Shown: positions 56,813 through 59,903 of the stretch, in pieces
Position numbering within the stretch: position 1 is the stretch's first letter
Layout of the letters: each line of letters starts with the position of its first letter
Source of the DNA: Brevundimonas diminuta 3F5N
Lineage (GTDB): Bacteria > Pseudomonadota > Alphaproteobacteria > Caulobacterales > Caulobacteraceae
Length of the DNA: 59,903 nucleotides
Assembly: GCF_900163625.1 (NCBI RefSeq)
Contig: NZ_FUIE01000032.1
Coordinates: forward strand, 1-59,903
Direction of reading: 5' to 3'
The notes under the pieces: model-generated
Databases searched by the model: none
What the model saw: only the letters and a program-made list of their open reading frames with translations
What the model was told of the DNA's origin: nothing
Made by a program: the position numbers and the translations under genes

Positions 56813-57945
56813 CAGCCTCTCACTCCTTCATGCACCACGGCGCCGCCGTGGGTGACGACGGCGGCCTTGAGGATTTCCTCCTCCAGGTCGACCGCCAGGG
56901 CGCCGTCCTTGATCATCAACCCCAGGAAGGCGACCAGGTTGCGCGCATAAAGGGCGCTGGCGTCCGCCGCGATGCGGCCGGGCATGTTGCTCCAGCCGAC
57001 GATCTTCACGCCGTTGGCCGTGGTCACGACCTCATTGGGCTTGGAGCCTTCGACATTGCCGCCCGCCTCGACCGCCAGGTCGATGATGACCGACCCCGGC
57101 TTCATCGAGGCGACATGCGCCGCCGTCACCAGCTTCGGCGCCGGGCGGCCGGGGATCAGGGCCGTGGTGATCACCACGTCCTGCTTGATGATATGGGCGG
57201 CGGTCAGTTCGGCCTGCTTGGCCTGATATTCGGCCGACATGGCCTTGGCGTAGCCGCCCGCCGTCTCGGCGGCCTTGAACTCTTCATCCTCGACGGCGAC
57301 GAATTTGGCGCCGAGGCTCTCGACCTGTTCCTTGGCGGCGGGGCGCACGTCGGTGGCGGTGACGACCGCGCCCAGACGCCGCGCTGTGGCGATGGCCTGA
57401 AGTCCCGCGACGCCCGCGCCCATGACGAAGGTCTTGGCGGCGGCCACCGTCCCGGCGGCCGTCATCATCATGGGAAAGCCCTTGCCATAGGCGTATGCCG
57501 CCTCAATCACCGCCCGGTATCCGGCCAGATTGGCCTGTGACGACAGCACGTCCATGACCTGAGCCCGCGTGATGCGCGGCACGAATTCCATGGCGAAGGC
57601 GGTGGCGCCTGCGCCCCTCAACGCCTCAACCGTCGCCTTGTCGCGCCAGGCGTCCAGCAGGCTGACCACCACCGCGCCGGGTTTCAGGGCGCTGATCTCC
57701 GACGCCGTCGGGCCGCGCACCTTCAACAGGATGTCCGCTCCCGCCAGCGTCGCCGACAGGTCCGGCTTCACGCTGGCCCCCGCCACGACGTAATCGTCAT
57801 CAGGTATGGACGAGCCCAGACCTGTTCCCGCCTCGACCGTCACGGTCGCACCGAGATCGGCCAGCTTCCTGACCGTTTCAGGCGTTACAGCGCAGCGCGT
57901 CTCGCCTTCACGGCGTTCACGAGTCACGGCGATGGCGACGGCCAA
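56812..57945 (-). CDS. pntAA: NAD(P) transhydrogenase subunit alpha 1 (NAD-binding)
   Basis: The 377-residue soluble subunit resembles alanine dehydrogenase/PntAA: TRERREGETRCAVTPETVRK at the start, KTFVMGAGVAGLQAIATARR as the NAD site, and ITTALIPGRPAPKLVT. The start is TTG at 57945, read as Met in MAVAIAVTRERREGE; GGGAGGG lies a few bases upstream and the resulting length is right. A longer frame upstream is not conserved. First gene of the operon. Confidence 0.94.
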   Translation of the reverse strand: MAVAIAVTRERREGETRCAVTPETVRKLADLGATVTVEAGTGLGSSIPDDDYVVAGASVKPDLSATLAGADILLKVRGPTASEISALKPGAVVVSLLDAWRDKATVEALRGAGATAFAMEFVPRITRAQVMDVLSSQANLAGYRAVIEAAYAYGKGFPMMMTAAGTVAAAKTFVMGAGVAGLQAIATARRLGAVVTATDVRPAAKEQVESLGAKFVAVEDEEFKAAETAGGYAKAMSAEYQAKQAELTAAHIIKQDVVITTALIPGRPAPKLVTAAHVASMKPGSVIIDLAVEAGGNVEGSKPNEVVTTANGVKIVGWSNMPGRIAADASALYARNLVAFLGLMIKDGALAVDLEEEILKAAVVTHGGAVVHEGVRG

Positions 57946-58087
57946 GCGAATCCCTCCCACTCCCCAGGGTCGAACCGACGTTAGGCCGAAGGTCGAAGGG
58001 TCGTCAAAGCCGACGCCGTGCAAGGGAGCGATTTTCTTGCCGTCAACGCCGCCTCACGGCCTGATGCCGCACGTTTCATGCGCGCAC

Positions 58088-58122
58088 GCAAAAGGCCCGC
58101 CGGACACGCCGACGGGCCTTGC
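58088..58122 (-). terminator. Intrinsic terminator of the cox subunit IV gene
   Basis: On the minus strand a 12-bp stem (AAGGCCCGTCGG / CCGGCGGGCCTT, one wobble pair) with a five-base loop ends in TTTT. It lies about 30 bases after the gene stop. Confidence 0.82.
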
Positions 58123-58149
58123 AGTAGTCCGTTCCGAGGAAGAGCGCGC

Positions 58150-58395
58150 TTAGTGCGCCTTCTTGCTCTTCAGCATGAAGTAGCCCGCCACCGACAGCAC
58201 CGCGCCGCTGATGAAGGCGGGAATGAAGCCGGCGCCGACGGCGAACCACACCGTCAGGAACAGGATCAGCACGGCCGTGGCCAGCGACAGCCACTTGGTC
58301 AGGCCCATGAACAGGCTCCAGGTCCAAGCCTGTTCCGAGATGTTCATATCCCCGTGGACGTGGGGGGCGGTCGCTTCAGCGTGCTGGTCGGCCAT
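58150..58395 (-). CDS. aa3-type cytochrome c oxidase subunit IV
   Basis: The 81-residue protein has a His-rich N-terminus (MADQHAEATAPHVHGDMNIS), the family segment EQAWTWSLFMGLTKWLSLAT and two helices. It matches the alphaproteobacterial aa3 oxidase subunit IV, a small accessory subunit of the terminal oxidase. The main oxidase genes are elsewhere. Single gene with its own terminator. Confidence 0.88.
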   Translation of the reverse strand: MADQHAEATAPHVHGDMNISEQAWTWSLFMGLTKWLSLATAVLILFLTVWFAVGAGFIPAFISGAVLSVAGYFMLKSKKAH

Positions 58396-58480
58396 GGGGC
58401 ATCCAAAAAAGAGTCGAGATTTCGACGGCTCTTATAGCGAGGCCTGCGCGCGGCTCAAGCCCGTCAGGATCATCAGCGCC

Positions 58481-59833
58481 TCAGTCGAGGCTTTCCAGCA
58501 CCGAACGCGCGAAGGCGGCGACGTCGAAGGCCTTGCCCGCCGGGTCTTCGCCGCGCCGCACGATCACCACCTGGCGGCTGGGCACGATCACCACATACTG
58601 CCCCCGGTTGCCGAAGGCGGCGAACGTATCCGCCGGCACCCCGTCCGAGCGGTTCATCAGCCAGAAGGTCGCCCCATAGCCGAAGTCGCCCGTCGGCGGC
58701 TGCGGCCCGGCGGGCGCGGTGACATAGTCGCGCCAGCCCTCGGGCAGGAGGCGCCGCCCCTCCCACACACCGTCCTGCAGATACAGTTGACCGAAGCGGG
58801 CCAGATCGCGCGCCGTGGTCCAGACCTGGCTCGACAGGATGTAGTTCCCGCGCCAGTCCGTCTCGGCCCAGGTGTGGGTCATGCCCAGCGTGTCGAACAG
58901 TTCGGCGGGCGGATGGGCGGTGAAGGTCGGGGCGGCGGCCATGGTCGCCAGCAGGGTGTCGTTGTTGGCGTAGCGATAGACCGTCCCCACCGGCGCCAGC
59001 AGCGGCCAGCCGGGCGCCTGCTCGTCAACCGCCGTGCCGCCGAAATAGAGACCGTCGGTGCGATTGCCCGCCGTGTCGCTGGTCAGACCCGAAGCCATCC
59101 GCATCAGGGCGTCGACCGTGATGGCCGCGCGCGGATCGCCGGGGCGGCTCCAGTCAGCGATGGCGGCGGGCGCCGTCACATCCAGTTCGCCGCGCTGGAC
59201 CGCCGCGCCGATAACCGTCCCGGCCAGGCTCTTGGCCACCGACCAGGTGCGCTGGGGCGTGTTCGGTCCGAAGTCGGGCGCATAGCGTTCCGCCACCCGC
59301 TTGCCGCCCTGCATGACCACGACGCCGGTGGTGTTGGTTCCCGCGCCGAATCCCTGATCGAAGGCGCGCGCGACGGCGGCCTCCAGACTACGGGCGTTTC
59401 CCTTGGGTCGCGCGGTCGGCAGGTCCGACGCCGAGGCTCGGCGCGCCAGCGGCGCCCGCTCAGGCGCAGCGCCCGACACATAGCCCATCGGCTCGATGAC
59501 GCAGCCGCGCCCGTCGGTCCAGGTCGCGACGCGCGGCGGGGCGGCCTGATCCCAGGCGACGGTGACGACGTTCCCGGCCATCTCGGCCTTCATGCTTCCG
59601 ACCAGCGACTGAAGCTCGGGGTAGACGCCGACCAGTTCGTTCGCCTCGACGCTGGCGACCGTGCGCTCGCTCCCCGCCGCGCGCGCCGAATGCAGGGCGC
59701 TGCACACCGTCAGGGCCTTGTACCCCGCCGCCAGGGCGCGGTGATTGGCGGAAGGCTCAGCCGTCTGGGCGAAGACCGTCGTCGGCAGGGCGAGAACGGC
59801 GGCGAGAACAAGCACACGGGACGCGATTTTCAT
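58481..59833 (-). CDS. Serine hydrolase, beta-lactamase/class C fold
   Basis: The 450-residue exported protein has a signal peptide (MKIASRVLVLAAVLALPTTV) and a class C beta-lactamase-like domain from about residue 150. The catalytic S-x-x-K is in WSVAKSLAGTVI, and YRYANNDTL supplies the Y-x-N element. Such proteins are often esterases, D-aminopeptidases or penicillin-binding-like. The N-terminal 140 residues are family-specific with two cysteines. A TTG 15 bases upstream is an alternative start. Confidence 0.85.
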   Translation of the reverse strand: MKIASRVLVLAAVLALPTTVFAQTAEPSANHRALAAGYKALTVCSALHSARAAGSERTVASVEANELVGVYPELQSLVGSMKAEMAGNVVTVAWDQAAPPRVATWTDGRGCVIEPMGYVSGAAPERAPLARRASASDLPTARPKGNARSLEAAVARAFDQGFGAGTNTTGVVVMQGGKRVAERYAPDFGPNTPQRTWSVAKSLAGTVIGAAVQRGELDVTAPAAIADWSRPGDPRAAITVDALMRMASGLTSDTAGNRTDGLYFGGTAVDEQAPGWPLLAPVGTVYRYANNDTLLATMAAAPTFTAHPPAELFDTLGMTHTWAETDWRGNYILSSQVWTTARDLARFGQLYLQDGVWEGRRLLPEGWRDYVTAPAGPQPPTGDFGYGATFWLMNRSDGVPADTFAAFGNRGQYVVIVPSRQVVIVRRGEDPAGKAFDVAAFARSVLESLD

Positions 59834-59877
59834 GCGGCCACGCTTCAACGCCGCGTCCCGCCTGTCAACGCCCTTTC

Positions 59878-59903
59878 CCTTCTCCCCTTGAGGGAGAAGG
59901 TGG
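59878..59903. repeat. Half of a palindromic repeat cut by the window end
   Basis: The last 26 bases equal, base for base, the reverse complement of the right arm (46042-46067) of the repeat at 45905-46067. The rest of the element would lie beyond the window. Confidence 0.8.

Overview
The window looks like a chromosomal segment of a Caulobacterales alphaproteobacterium, most likely Brevundimonas or a close relative. The DNA is GC-rich. It carries the Caulobacter-type cell-cycle proteins RcdA and TrcR, a phoR-pstCAB-phoU-phoB locus without pstS, an aa3-type oxidase subunit IV, a three-gene transhydrogenase, COQ9 and DUF1192. I see no rRNA, tRNA, phage, insertion sequence, plasmid or CRISPR signature. 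It reads as ordinary core genome punctuated by palindromic intergenic repeats.

Layout. 1-9 kb: nested inverted repeat, periplasmic glycerophosphodiesterase, ABC half-exporter, ribosomal protein L31, L,D-transpeptidase, rcdA, DUF1192, quinone oxidoreductase, a secreted CVNH/crystallin protein and trcR. 9-11 kb: two DUF465 small proteins flanking ubiX and a TIGR02444 gene, a small secreted protein and an Lrp regulator. 11.5-20 kb: a peptide-use group (DUF885 peptidase, TonB receptor, exported amidohydrolase, divergent amino-acid permease). 20-27 kb: GGDEF protein back to back with purEK, COQ9, rpsU with an apparent CTG start, a NatAB-type ABC pair and a LytM peptidase. 27-32 kb: GDSL autotransporter, a SerB-SerA fusion and Hsp33. 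32.8-42.8 kb: CPBP protease, the Pho regulon operon with a three-half-site Pho box, and an MHYT hybrid kinase. 42.8-46 kb: isocitrate lyase with a small downstream gene and a divergent short-chain fatty acyl regulator, separated by a 13-bp perfect inverted repeat. 46-54 kb: universal stress protein, gluzincin-like lipoprotein, WYL regulator, HdeD, amidohydrolase and small accessory proteins. 54-58 kb: a six-gene transhydrogenase operon in which pntAA-pntAB and pntB are separated by three small genes. 58-60 kb: cox subunit IV and a serine hydrolase.

How the genes work together. Phosphate sensing and uptake form one transcription unit. The glyoxylate bypass (aceA) faces its probable regulator. 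Peptide uptake and breakdown genes cluster with an Lrp-type sensor. Two ubiquinone genes (ubiX, COQ9), the quinone oxidoreductase, the transhydrogenase and the oxidase subunit represent respiration and redox balance.

There is no obvious defence or biosynthetic island. The least ordinary items are the SerB-SerA fusion, the genes embedded in the pnt operon, the CTG start of rpsU, the CVNH-crystallin fusion and the nested palindromic repeats. All calls come from reading the sequence; no database search was run.
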